Shown here: piece by piece, positions 14,705 through 22,228 of the stretch | Numbering within the stretch: position 1 is the first letter of the stretch | Layout of the letters: each line of letters starts with the position of its first letter | Assembly (NCBI GenBank): GCA_022798155.1 | Contig: JAAWLY010000005.1 | Span: 1 to 29,109 of the forward strand | Length of the DNA: 29,109 bases | From: Lawsonibacter sp. | GTDB lineage: Bacteria; Bacillota; Clostridia; Oscillospirales; Oscillospiraceae | Reading direction: 5' to 3' | Notes under the pieces: model-generated | Told to the model about the DNA's origin: nothing | The model's database searches: none | Seen by the model: only the letters and a program-made list of their open reading frames with translations | Position numbers and translations under genes: made by a program

Positions 14705-16527
14705 GCGAAATCAAACCCTCTGCCCAGATGCCCCGCATCCCCAGCGCGGGCGGCGGCCCCGGGCGAATGCCCGGGACCATGCAGGTGGAATACGCCGAAC
14801 ATGTGGGGAGGACTCTGCTCCGGATCGCCGCCTACTTTACCCGGGAGCGGAGCACCATGGCCGCGATGCTGGGCGTGGTGGTGCTGGGCACACTCTGCGG
14901 GCTCTGGGCCCCCAGCCTGCAAAGCACGGCCATCGATATCATCTCCGGCGAGGCGGACGGCGTTCTGGGGCGCACCGTGGGGCTGATGCTGGGGGCCTAC
15001 CTGCTCTACAGCGCCAGCCGGTTGGTTCAGGGGCTGCTCAGCGCCCGGCTGAGCCAGAGCATCGTCAAACGGATGCGCCAGGAGCTCTTCGACAAGATCG
15101 TATCCCTGCCGCTGCGCTATCTGGACACCCACGCCAACGGCGACCTGATCAGCCGCATGACCAATGACATTGAGAATATTTCCACCACAGTGTCTCAGTC
15201 CCTCCCCTCCCTCTGTTCCGGAGTGCTGACCGTCGTCGGGACGGTGGCGGTCATGGTGTGGTACTGCTGGCAGCTGGCCCTGCTCAGCCTGGTCACGGTG
15301 GTGCTGACGGTATTCGCCACGAAATTTTTGTCTATAAAGGTGCGCGCCTCCTCCCGCCGGCGCCAGGAGCTGCTGGGCCGGCTCAACAGCCAGGTGGAGG
15401 AGATGATCGCCGGCTGCCGCACCGTAATCGCCTATAACCGCCAGGAGAAAGCGGCGGCGGAGTTTGCCGGCGTGTCTGACAGCATGACAAAGGCCGGCAT
15501 CCGGACCGACGCGGTCAGCGGCATCATGGGCCCGCTGTCCAACTGCATCGGCAACATCGGCTTTGTCATCATTGCCGCGGTGGGCGGGTACTTCTCCCTC
15601 CACGGCATGATCTCGGTGGGCGTGATCTCCGCGTTTATCGTATATGCCAAGCAGTTCAGCCGGCCTATCAATGAGCTTGCCCAGGTCTATGGCCAGCTCC
15701 AAACCGCCATTGCCGGCGCGGAACGGGTGTTTTTCGTGCTGGACGAGCAGAGCGAGCCCGCCGGAGGCGGGGCGCTGGAGGACAGCGGCCCCCCTGGAGT
15801 CTCCTTCCGGAACGTGAACTTCTCCTACACGCCGGGCCGTCCGGTGCTGCGGGACTTCTCCCTGGAGGTCCCCGCTGGGAAGAAGGTGGCCCTGGTGGGG
15901 GCCACAGGCAGCGGCAAGACCACGGTAGTCAATCTGCTGATGCGCTTCTACGAGCCGGACAGCGGCGAGATCGTGATCAATGAACAAAACATCCGGGACA
16001 TGTCCCTGGCCAGCCTCCGCCGGGAAATCGCCATCGTGCTCCAGGATACGGTGCTTTTTGCCGGCACGATCCGCCATAATCTGGCCTGCGGCAGCGAGCA
16101 CGCCTCCGAGGAGCAGCTGCAGGCTGCGCTGGACATGAGCCGGTGCCGGGAGTTTGTCCAGCGCCTGCCCCAGGGGCTGGATACCGTGCTGACAGGCGCG
16201 GGGAGCAACTTGAGCCAGGGCCAGCGCCAGCTTCTGGCCATTGCCCGCGCCTTTGCGGCAGACCCGCAGATCCTGATCCTGGACGAGGCCACCGCCAACG
16301 TGGACACTCAGACTGAGCGGGCCATTCAGGACGCCATGCAGAAGATCATGGAGCGGCGCACCAGCATTATCATCGCCCACCGCTTGTCCACCATCCGGGA
16401 CGCGGATGTGATCGTGGTCATGGACCAAGGCCGGATCGTGGAGATGGGCAGCCATAACGAGCTGCTGGCCGCCAGAGGAAAATATTATGAGCTTTACATG
16501 ACCCAATACGCGGGCTTTGCGACTTAG
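14701..16527 (+). CDS. ABC exporter half-transporter, catalytic partner (BmrD/YheH-like)
   Basis: 608 aa. About 35 polar residues, then a six-helix membrane domain and an ATPase domain with canonical Walker A (GATGSGKTT from residue 400), signature LSQGQRQ, Walker B ILILDEATANVD and switch His (IIAHRLST). It supplies the two catalytic residues missing in its partner, so the pair would form a heterodimer with one consensus site. The GTG overlaps the partner's TGA as GTGA, preceded by AGGAGG, so translation is coupled. Its TAG stop coincides with the left edge of an inverted-repeat element (16526-16687), so the original 3' end may have been altered. Confidence 0.9.
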   Translation: MSEIKPSAQMPRIPSAGGGPGRMPGTMQVEYAEHVGRTLLRIAAYFTRERSTMAAMLGVVVLGTLCGLWAPSLQSTAIDIISGEADGVLGRTVGLMLGAYLLYSASRLVQGLLSARLSQSIVKRMRQELFDKIVSLPLRYLDTHANGDLISRMTNDIENISTTVSQSLPSLCSGVLTVVGTVAVMVWYCWQLALLSLVTVVLTVFATKFLSIKVRASSRRRQELLGRLNSQVEEMIAGCRTVIAYNRQEKAAAEFAGVSDSMTKAGIRTDAVSGIMGPLSNCIGNIGFVIIAAVGGYFSLHGMISVGVISAFIVYAKQFSRPINELAQVYGQLQTAIAGAERVFFVLDEQSEPAGGGALEDSGPPGVSFRNVNFSYTPGRPVLRDFSLEVPAGKKVALVGATGSGKTTVVNLLMRFYEPDSGEIVINEQNIRDMSLASLRREIAIVLQDTVLFAGTIRHNLACGSEHASEEQLQAALDMSRCREFVQRLPQGLDTVLTGAGSNLSQGQRQLLAIARAFAADPQILILDEATANVDTQTERAIQDAMQKIMERRTSIIIAHRLSTIRDADVIVVMDQGRIVEMGSHNELLAARGKYYELYMTQYAGFAT

Positions 16528-16687
16528 AGCCTGTTTAACATCTCTCAGCACGCCGGCTGGCGGGCCTTTTGCCGCCATACTGTGTTAAATTTTCTTGCAA
16601 TACACAAAGTATTCCTGCAAAAATTTGCCTTGTCTGCCGGCAAAATTCCTCGTCATTCGGCATACTTCGAGATAGGAAACAGGCTCT
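16526..16687. repeat. MITE-like inverted-repeat element
   Basis: The ends are perfect 11-bp inverted repeats (16526-16536 AGAGCCTGTTT and 16677-16687 AAACAGGCTCT). If the terminal repeat is taken as GAGCCTGTTT, a TTA triplet flanks both ends, like a 3-bp target duplication. The 162-bp interior is non-coding with small internal inverted repeats (for example TTGCAATAC / GTATTCCTGCAA). It occupies most of the gap between the ABC exporter and the nitrogenase-like operon. Terminal sequence and TNA target resemble IS5-superfamily derivatives, but this is recall, not a search. Confidence 0.5.
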
Positions 16688-16727
16688 TAAATTATATCAG
16701 AAATTATGGAAAGAAGGAACCAAGTTT

Positions 16728-17312
16728 ATGGAATTGGAAGAAAATAGAACACACCGGGGCGAACGCCCCGAGGGAGAAAGCCGCCGCCGCCACGGCCATC
16801 ACGGAGACGGGGAAGGCCGCCGCGGCCGCCATGGGGACGGCGAGCACCGTCACCACCACGGGGACGGCGAGCATGGCCGTCACGGCGGCGGTCACAGGCG
16901 GCACGGGGCGCAGAAGCACCTGTCCAACCTGCTGGAGGGCAAGCCGGACGCCATGCTCCTGTTCGTGGGCGCGGCCAACTGTGCCCGGCACCGGGCCGAC
17001 CAGATGGGGGAGCTGATGTGGGCGGGCCGTTTGGCCCTGCTGTGCCCTACCGCCGCCGACTATGCCACCGGGCGGTATCTCCATCAGGTGGTGGACGCCA
17101 TGGTAGAACTGAGCGAAACGAAGGGTGTGAAGGAGTTTGTGGTGATGTACGGCTGTCAGTGGGCGGTGCTGTCCACCGACTTTGATATGATCGCCCAGGA
17201 GCTGAAGGACGGGCACGGTATTTCCGCCACTCTGGACGCCACCTGCCACCTGTGCGGTAATGCCCAGGGCGGCGAGGATGACCACCGGGAGAAAGGGGGG
17301 GAGGGAGCATGA
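16728..17312 (+). CDS. His-rich, half-size nitrogenase component-1-like protein
   Basis: 194 aa. Residues 9-64 hold 14 His among Gly, Arg, Asp and Glu with repeated HGDGE units, like nickel-storage tails in HypB, UreE or CooJ. Residues 65-180 look like the first Rossmann-type domain of a nitrogenase component-1 subunit: C85 (GAANC), C106, then C143 in MYGCQWAVLSTDFDMIAQEL, which aligns by eye with the conserved Cys-x-x-x-(L/I)-I-G-D-D-I segment; C173 and C176 form a CxxC near the end. The cofactor-binding later domains are absent. The ATG at 16728 was chosen because the longer frame starts inside the repeat element and AGAAGGAA precedes this one. It overlaps the NifD-like gene as ATGA, so it is probably its partner subunit. 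Function unknown. Confidence 0.72.
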   Translation: MELEENRTHRGERPEGESRRRHGHHGDGEGRRGRHGDGEHRHHHGDGEHGRHGGGHRRHGAQKHLSNLLEGKPDAMLLFVGAANCARHRADQMGELMWAGRLALLCPTAADYATGRYLHQVVDAMVELSETKGVKEFVVMYGCQWAVLSTDFDMIAQELKDGHGISATLDATCHLCGNAQGGEDDHREKGGEGA

Positions 17313-18475
17313 AACGGCTTTGGACCATGATCCCCCCCTGCATGTCCGACATCCTGGGCCTGCAGGCGCTGATGAACAACACCGCGGGCATCGCCGTGGT
17401 GGACGACGCCTCCAGCTACAAGCCTTTGCGCTTCACTCAAGGCGGCGAGGGCCGTCCGGAGAACCGCCGGGGCCCAGGTGGAAAGCATAACGGCTACTTT
17501 GGCGTCCAGCGCATGGTGTCCTCCGAGATCCGGGAGGCCAATGTGATTACCGGTACCGCCGAACAGGTGTGGACCGCCGTGGAGACAGGGATGGAGGCCT
17601 TTCACCCGGACTTTATACTGCTGGCCACCGCCCCCTGCGCCGCTATGATCGGCTCCGACCTGGAGGAGACGGCAGACCGCATCCAGGCGGAACGCCAGAT
17701 CCCCGCCGCCGCGGTGAAGCTGGACGGGCAGAAGGACTACCTCTACGGCACCGGCATGGCCCTGGAGGCTATGGGCAGGCTTCTTCTAGAGAAGCGGGAT
17801 ACCCGGCCCAACACCGTCAATCTGCTGGGCTGCAACACAGTGGACTGGTCGGAGGATATGGTCTGGGAGACAGAAACCTGGCTGTCCGGAAACGGCTGGC
17901 AGGTGCTGTCCCTCTGGGGAAGCAAGGAGACGACGGATCACCTGAAAATCGCCGCCGCCGCGTCGGTAAATCTGGTGGTCAATGTGTCCGGCCTGCGGCT
18001 GGCCCGGTATATGGAGGTGGAGTTCGGGATCCCCTATGTGGTGGGGGCGCCCTTCGGCGCGGCCCGGTGCATCCAGCTGCTGGAACAGCTGAGCGCCGGA
18101 GGAAACGCCTCCCTTCCGACGTATGATGGGAGGGACCCGGAGGCGCTGGTCATCGGCGAGCAGCTGGCCGCCGATGCAATCCGGTCCGCCCTGGAGGCCC
18201 GGGGCCTTGCCAACGTCAAAGTGTGCAGCTTCTTCGAGATGGGCAAGGGCCTGATGCGCCCCGGTGACAAGAAGCTGGTCAGTGAGGATGAGCTGGCAGC
18301 GGAGCTGAACAACGGGAAGCTGCGCGTCGTTTTTGGAGACATCGACTACCGTCTGGGCTCCCAGGTGAAGTGGGTCCCCCTGCCCAACCAGGGTAATCTG
18401 GCGCCCTCCCGGCTGCTGGCGCCCTTCTCCATGACGGACGGGGCTCTGGACCGCTGGCTGGACGAGGTTTTATAA
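17309..18475 (+). CDS. Nitrogenase component-1 (NifD/NifE/CfbD-like) oxidoreductase subunit
   Basis: 388 aa, shorter than NifD (about 480-490). Segments match the family: C11 in IPPCMSDILG, C110 in ATAPCAAMIGSDLEE, then NLLGCNTVDW (C175), a long helix-strand run, and NLVVNVSGLRLARYMEVEFGIPYV. The middle cluster Cys of NifD (within GCxY) is not seen; the region reads NGYFGVQRM. C11 and C110 plus Cys from the half-size partner could hold a 4Fe-4S cluster. The NifD His that binds the FeMo-cofactor is not evident, so dinitrogen reduction is unlikely; a tetrapyrrole, sulfur-compound or unknown reduction is more plausible. RBS GGAGGGAG precedes the ATG. Second gene of the operon. Confidence 0.82.
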   Translation: MKRLWTMIPPCMSDILGLQALMNNTAGIAVVDDASSYKPLRFTQGGEGRPENRRGPGGKHNGYFGVQRMVSSEIREANVITGTAEQVWTAVETGMEAFHPDFILLATAPCAAMIGSDLEETADRIQAERQIPAAAVKLDGQKDYLYGTGMALEAMGRLLLEKRDTRPNTVNLLGCNTVDWSEDMVWETETWLSGNGWQVLSLWGSKETTDHLKIAAAASVNLVVNVSGLRLARYMEVEFGIPYVVGAPFGAARCIQLLEQLSAGGNASLPTYDGRDPEALVIGEQLAADAIRSALEARGLANVKVCSFFEMGKGLMRPGDKKLVSEDELAAELNNGKLRVVFGDIDYRLGSQVKWVPLPNQGNLAPSRLLAPFSMTDGALDRWLDEVL

Positions 18476-18488
18476 GGAGGAACGAAGG

Positions 18489-19310
18489 ATGAGACAGATC
18501 GCGATTTACGGAAAAGGCGGCATCGGCAAATCCACCACGACTCAGAATATGGCCGCGGCCCTGGCCGACCTGGGCCGCAAGCTGATGATCGTGGGCTGCG
18601 ACCCCAAGGCGGACTCCACCCGCCTGATTCTGGGCGGAATGCCCAAGCGCACCGTGCTGGACACCATGCGCGCCAAAGAGGAGGAGGACGTGGAGCTGTC
18701 CGACTTCCTGTTCACCGGCTTCCAGGGCATCCAGGCGGTGGAGTCCGGCGGGCCGGAGCCGGGTGTGGGCTGCGCCGGACGGGGCATCGTCACCGCCATC
18801 AACCTGCTGGAACAGCTGGGAGCCTACCGGCCTGAGCTGGACTACGTCCTCTATGACGTGCTGGGGGACGTGGTGTGCGGCGGCTTCGCCATGCCCATCC
18901 GGGAGGGCAAGGCCCAGGAGATCTACATCGTCTGCTCCGGCGAGATGATGAGCCTGTACGCCGCCAACAATATCTGCAAGGGCATCCAGCGCTACGCCGC
19001 CGCAGGCAAGACCAAGCTGGGCGGCCTGATCTGCAACTCCCGTCTGGTGGACAATGAGCGGGAGCTGGTGGAGGCCTTCGCCCAGGAGCTGAACACCCAG
19101 CTACTGTACTTCCTGCCCCGGGACAACGTGGTCCAGCGTGCGGAGCTCCAGCGCAAAACGGTCATCCAGCACGACCCGGCCTGTCCCCAGGCGGAGCACT
19201 ACCGGGCGCTGGCCCGGGCGGTGGAGGGCAACCGGCACTTCACTGTTCCCACTCCTCTGACGGGAGAGGCGCTGGAGGCGCTGCTGCTGCGCTACTGTCC
19301 GGCGGAATGA
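18489..19310 (+). CDS. NifH-like iron protein (nitrogenase reductase family)
   Basis: 273 aa, normal NifH length. The P-loop YGKGGIGKST (7-16) is the NifH/BchL/CfbC type. Switch I DPKADSTR (38-45) is intact, and the two Cys that bridge the homodimer through one 4Fe-4S cluster are present: C95 in VGCAGRG and C130 in DVLGDVVCGGF. R98 fits the Arg that is ADP-ribosylated in some NifH. It should pass electrons, driven by ATP, to the component-1-like proteins encoded just upstream. The 13-bp gap contains AAGGAGG. No nifEN, nifB or nifK genes accompany it, so this is not a nitrogen-fixation cluster. Confidence 0.93.
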   Translation: MRQIAIYGKGGIGKSTTTQNMAAALADLGRKLMIVGCDPKADSTRLILGGMPKRTVLDTMRAKEEEDVELSDFLFTGFQGIQAVESGGPEPGVGCAGRGIVTAINLLEQLGAYRPELDYVLYDVLGDVVCGGFAMPIREGKAQEIYIVCSGEMMSLYAANNICKGIQRYAAAGKTKLGGLICNSRLVDNERELVEAFAQELNTQLLYFLPRDNVVQRAELQRKTVIQHDPACPQAEHYRALARAVEGNRHFTVPTPLTGEALEALLLRYCPAE

Positions 19311-19317
19311 CCAAAAC

Positions 19318-19349
19318 GGGCCGGGGACCTGAGTCCCCGGCCCATCCTT
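19318..19349 (+). terminator. Terminator of the nitrogenase-like operon
   Basis: An 11-bp GC-rich perfect stem (19318-19328 and 19333-19343), CTGA loop, then ATCCTTTT. It separates the operon from the MATE gene, which has its own promoter. Confidence 0.85.
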
Positions 19350-19366
19350 TTGCCGTTTGCATACTA

Positions 19367-19381
19367 TTTCCGTTTTGGAAA
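19367..19381. promoter_or_regulatory. Putative LysR-type operator (MATE gene)
   Basis: TTTCC-GTTTT-GGAAA, the exact reverse complement of the 15-base site before the ABC importer operon. It is centred about 64 bp upstream of the predicted start at about 19438. Confidence 0.72.
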
Positions 19382-19401
19382 CTATCCCTAAAGAAATTGA
19401 A

Positions 19402-19431
19402 TTGATTCCTCCTGGAATTGTGTGATTTAAT
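19402..19431 (+). promoter_or_regulatory. Predicted promoter of the MATE-hydrolase genes
   Basis: -35 TTGATT (19402-19407), 18-bp spacer, -10 TTTAAT (19426-19431). The -35 is the same TTGATT as at the other two predicted LTTR-controlled promoters, consistent with a weak, activator-dependent promoter. Confidence 0.6.
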
Positions 19432-19473
19432 AAAGTCAAGGCTTCTAATTTATGTGAAATGGAGGTACCTGCC

Positions 19474-20898
19474 ATGGCAAGACAGGTCAGCGCGGAGAAA
19501 AAGCAGATGATGTTGACGGAGGACATCCGGACGCTGGTTCCGAAAATGGCCGTCCCCACCATTGTTGCGCAATTGATCACAACGGTCTATAATCTGGTAG
19601 ATGCGTATTTTGTCAGTACGCTGGGCACCAACGCCACCGCTGCGGTGGGCGTGAACAGCTCGCTGGAGCGCACCATCACTCTGATCGGCTCCCTGATCGG
19701 CGCGGGCGCGTGCAGCTACATCGCCCGGCTGCTGGGTTCCAAGCGGGACGAGGACGCCAACCGGGTGTTGTCCACCTCGCTGTTTTCGGCTCTGGGGCTG
19801 GGCATCCTCTTCATGCTGGTGGGCCGGCTGTGCATCCAGCCCATGGTCTATCTGCTGGGCGCGGATGAAAACTGCGCTGCCTACTCCATCCAATACGCTA
19901 CTTATGTGCTGTATGCCGCGCCGTTTATGGTGGGCAGCTTCATTTTAAATATGTGCCTGCGCAGCGAGGGCAGCGCCATGTTCTCCATGATCGGCATGGG
20001 CTTTGGCGGCGTACTTAACTGCTTTCTGGACCCGCTGTTTATCTACGGCGGCGAGTACGGGCCCGGCATCTTTGGCATTCAGGGCCTGGGTCTGGGGGTG
20101 GCCGGCGCGTCTATGGCCACGGCGATCTCCAAGACCATCAGCTTCTGTATCCTGTGCTGGCCCTATCTCCGGCACCGCAGCTCGGTTACCATCAGCCTGA
20201 GAAAGTTCAAGCTGGTGATGGAGGATGTCCGTGAGGTACTGGCCATCGGCTCCACCTCCTTCTTCCGCAGCGCCTTCTCCGTGGTGGCCAACGTCACCAT
20301 CAACCGGGTGGCCCGGGGCTACTCTACCGCCGCCCTGGCCGCTCTGTCCGTGGCCAACCGGGTGCTGGAGTTCCCCTTCGCCATTATCCTGGGCTTTGGC
20401 CAAGGCTACCAGCCCATCGCCGGCTTCAACTGGGGAGCCGAACAGACCAAGCGCGTTCGGGACAGCCTGAAGTTTGTCATCCAGGTCTCCCTCATCGGCG
20501 CCATCGGCATCGGCGCGGTGCTGGTCCTGCTGGCCGCGCCCATTGTGGGCATCTTCAACAAGCAGGCCGACGCGGAGGTCCTGCGTCTCGGCGTCCTGTG
20601 CATCCGTTTGCAGTGCGTCATGCTGTTCTCTCACGCCCTCAACTCCATCATCAACATGTTCTACGCCGGCATCGGCAAGGCCAAGTACGCCCTGGCCATG
20701 AGCACCGCCCGGCAGGGCTATGTATTCATCCCGGTGGCTATCATCGCCCCCATCTTCCTGAAAGAGGTGGGCATCGCCTCCGCCCAGGCCATCGCGGACG
20801 TGGTGTGCCTGTTCATCGCGGTCCCCCTGGCCCTCAAGGCCTTCCGGATGATCGACGAGGAAGAGAAGAAGGTATCTCAGGAGGAGGCCTCGAAATGA
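19474..20898 (+). CDS. MATE-family efflux transporter
   Basis: 474 aa with about twelve membrane helices. Typical MATE text: PKMAVPTIVAQLITTVYNLVDAYFVS in helix 1, then the TLGTNATAAVGV loop and a second half beginning EVLAIGSTSFFRSAFS. MATE proteins export cationic drugs or aromatic compounds using Na+ or H+. The ATG at 19474 was chosen over 19459 because the earlier ATG lies in the ribosome-binding site (GGAGG at 19461-19465). Its promoter carries the same palindrome as the hydrolase and importer operons, so it may export a toxic phenolic intermediate or product. It overlaps the alpha/beta hydrolase gene as ATGA. Confidence 0.93.
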   Translation: MARQVSAEKKQMMLTEDIRTLVPKMAVPTIVAQLITTVYNLVDAYFVSTLGTNATAAVGVNSSLERTITLIGSLIGAGACSYIARLLGSKRDEDANRVLSTSLFSALGLGILFMLVGRLCIQPMVYLLGADENCAAYSIQYATYVLYAAPFMVGSFILNMCLRSEGSAMFSMIGMGFGGVLNCFLDPLFIYGGEYGPGIFGIQGLGLGVAGASMATAISKTISFCILCWPYLRHRSSVTISLRKFKLVMEDVREVLAIGSTSFFRSAFSVVANVTINRVARGYSTAALAALSVANRVLEFPFAIILGFGQGYQPIAGFNWGAEQTKRVRDSLKFVIQVSLIGAIGIGAVLVLLAAPIVGIFNKQADAEVLRLGVLCIRLQCVMLFSHALNSIINMFYAGIGKAKYALAMSTARQGYVFIPVAIIAPIFLKEVGIASAQAIADVVCLFIAVPLALKAFRMIDEEEKKVSQEEASK

Positions 20899-22184
20899 AG
20901 GAATATGAAGTCAAAGAAACCTTCCTCCGTGTGACAAGGCGGGTCCCCGGCGTGTTTTACGAACCGGAAGGCCGGGACGATGAGCGTCTGAACGCGGTGC
21001 TGGTCATGCACTCCGATGAGGACTACCTGGATATGCCCACCGGCCGCCAACTGGCAAAGCGGGGCTTCCGGGTGCTGTGCGCCAACGTGATGGTCAAGGA
21101 GGGGCTGTTCTTCACCCAGGTGGAGAAGATGCAGGCGGTGAAGGGCGCCATTGAGTATCTGCGCAGCCTGCCCCGGGTCAATCAGATCATCCTGATGGGC
21201 CACAGCGGCGGGGCCACCCTGATGACCGCCTACCAGGCCATCGCGGAAAACGGCCCGCAGATCTTCCAGGGGCCGGAGGCGATCCTGCCCTATCCGGACA
21301 GCTCCGCCCTCCCCCCCGCCGACGGCCTGATGCTGCTGGACGCCAACTGGGGCAACGCCGCCATGCAGCTGTTCAGCCTGGACCCCGCCGTTGTCTCGGA
21401 AGACGACGGGATGCACCTGGACCCGTTCTACAACCTCTTTGAGAAGGAAAACGGCTTCCGAAAGGAGGGCTCCACCTTCTCCGACGAGTTTATCCGGCGC
21501 TTCCAGAAAAAGCAGGGGGAGCGCAACAACCAGATCCTCTCCCGTGCGCTGGAGCGCTGGGAGAAGATCCAGGCCGGCGAGGGCCACTACAGCGATGACG
21601 AGCCGCTGGTCATCCCCGGGGCCAATCAGGTATTCTTTAACAACAAGCTCTACGCCCAGGATATCCGCCTGATGTCCCACACCCGTCAGCCCAGAGAGCT
21701 GATCCACGCCGACGGCAGTTCCACCGTGGAGATTGTCCGATCAGTTCGTCACCCGGAAAACCCGGAGTCCATGACCCACAACATGATGGACGGGGCCCGG
21801 ATCATGACGGTTTACAACTACCTGACCTCTTACGCCGTGCGCACCCTGCCGGATTACGGCTACGGAGAGGACTCCGTTTGGGGCGTGGATTGGGATTCCA
21901 CCTACTGCTGTCCCCCCGGCAACGTGCAGCATATCCGCGTGCCCTCCCTGTTCATGGGGATGACCGCCGGGTGGGAGTTCCTGGCCGCGGAGACCATCTA
22001 CGAGATGTCCGCCAGCAGGGATAGGCACATCGCCTTTGTGGAGGGTGCCAACCACAAGTTCCACACCGCACACCACTGCGAGGCATTCAAGGGCCAGTTC
22101 GGTGACACAATGGAGACCCTCCACGACTATGTGGCCAATTGGCTGTCCGCAGGCAGGTTTGACGGCCCATCTTCCTTTCTTTGA
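20895..22184 (+). CDS. Alpha/beta-hydrolase family protein
   Basis: 429 aa, long for a simple alpha/beta hydrolase. The nucleophile elbow is GHSGG with S104. The strand before it (NQIILMGHS) and the early LVMHSDEDYLD segment fit the fold. A His near the C-terminus (GANHKFHTAHHC) is a candidate for the catalytic base. The insertion at about 190-310, rich in charged residues, may be a lid. No signal peptide is seen, so it is cytoplasmic. It is translationally coupled to the MATE gene (ATGA, with AGGAGG upstream), so it belongs to the same proposed regulon. An esterase, lactonase or C-C hydrolase acting on a phenolic ester would fit, but the substrate is unknown. The last six codons form one arm of a hairpin with the next gene's ribosome-binding site. 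Confidence 0.82.
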   Translation: MKEYEVKETFLRVTRRVPGVFYEPEGRDDERLNAVLVMHSDEDYLDMPTGRQLAKRGFRVLCANVMVKEGLFFTQVEKMQAVKGAIEYLRSLPRVNQIILMGHSGGATLMTAYQAIAENGPQIFQGPEAILPYPDSSALPPADGLMLLDANWGNAAMQLFSLDPAVVSEDDGMHLDPFYNLFEKENGFRKEGSTFSDEFIRRFQKKQGERNNQILSRALERWEKIQAGEGHYSDDEPLVIPGANQVFFNNKLYAQDIRLMSHTRQPRELIHADGSSTVEIVRSVRHPENPESMTHNMMDGARIMTVYNYLTSYAVRTLPDYGYGEDSVWGVDWDSTYCCPPGNVQHIRVPSLFMGMTAGWEFLAAETIYEMSASRDRHIAFVEGANHKFHTAHHCEAFKGQFGDTMETLHDYVANWLSAGRFDGPSSFL

Positions 22185-22225
22185 GCGCAATTTTTTAACA
22201 TAATTTATAAAAGAAAGGAAGATGG
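22167..22225 (+). promoter_or_regulatory. Perfect 16-bp inverted repeat pairing the hydrolase 3' end with the next ribosome-binding site
   Basis: Arms 22167-22182 and 22210-22225 are perfectly complementary, with a 27-nt AT-rich loop. The left arm encodes the last residues of the hydrolase and the right arm contains AAGGAAG, the ribosome-binding site of the LysM gene. If folded in mRNA, it hides that site until a ribosome reads through the hydrolase end. The right side lacks a U-tract, so it is not a simple terminator. Confidence 0.65.
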
Positions 22226-22228
22226 ACA

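Noticed and set aside
14653..16578. 641-residue open frame on the minus strand opposite the second ABC exporter
   Set aside because: It is the antisense shadow of a gene with full ABC motifs; high GC keeps the opposite frame open. Its His/Gly/Gln-rich translation has no domain.
16569..16727. Upstream extension of the His-rich nitrogenase-like protein
   Set aside because: The extension lies within the inverted-repeat element, has no ribosome-binding site and no family similarity; the ATG at 16728 is preceded by AGAAGGAA.
16728..18475. The half-size protein and NifD-like protein as one gene split by a frameshift
   Set aside because: Each begins with its own N-terminal cluster-type domain and the junction is a clean ATGA overlap with a ribosome-binding site, so they are separate subunits.
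16728..19310. A nitrogen-fixation (nif) cluster
   Set aside because: No nifK, nifE, nifN or nifB is present and the cofactor-binding parts of NifD are not evident.
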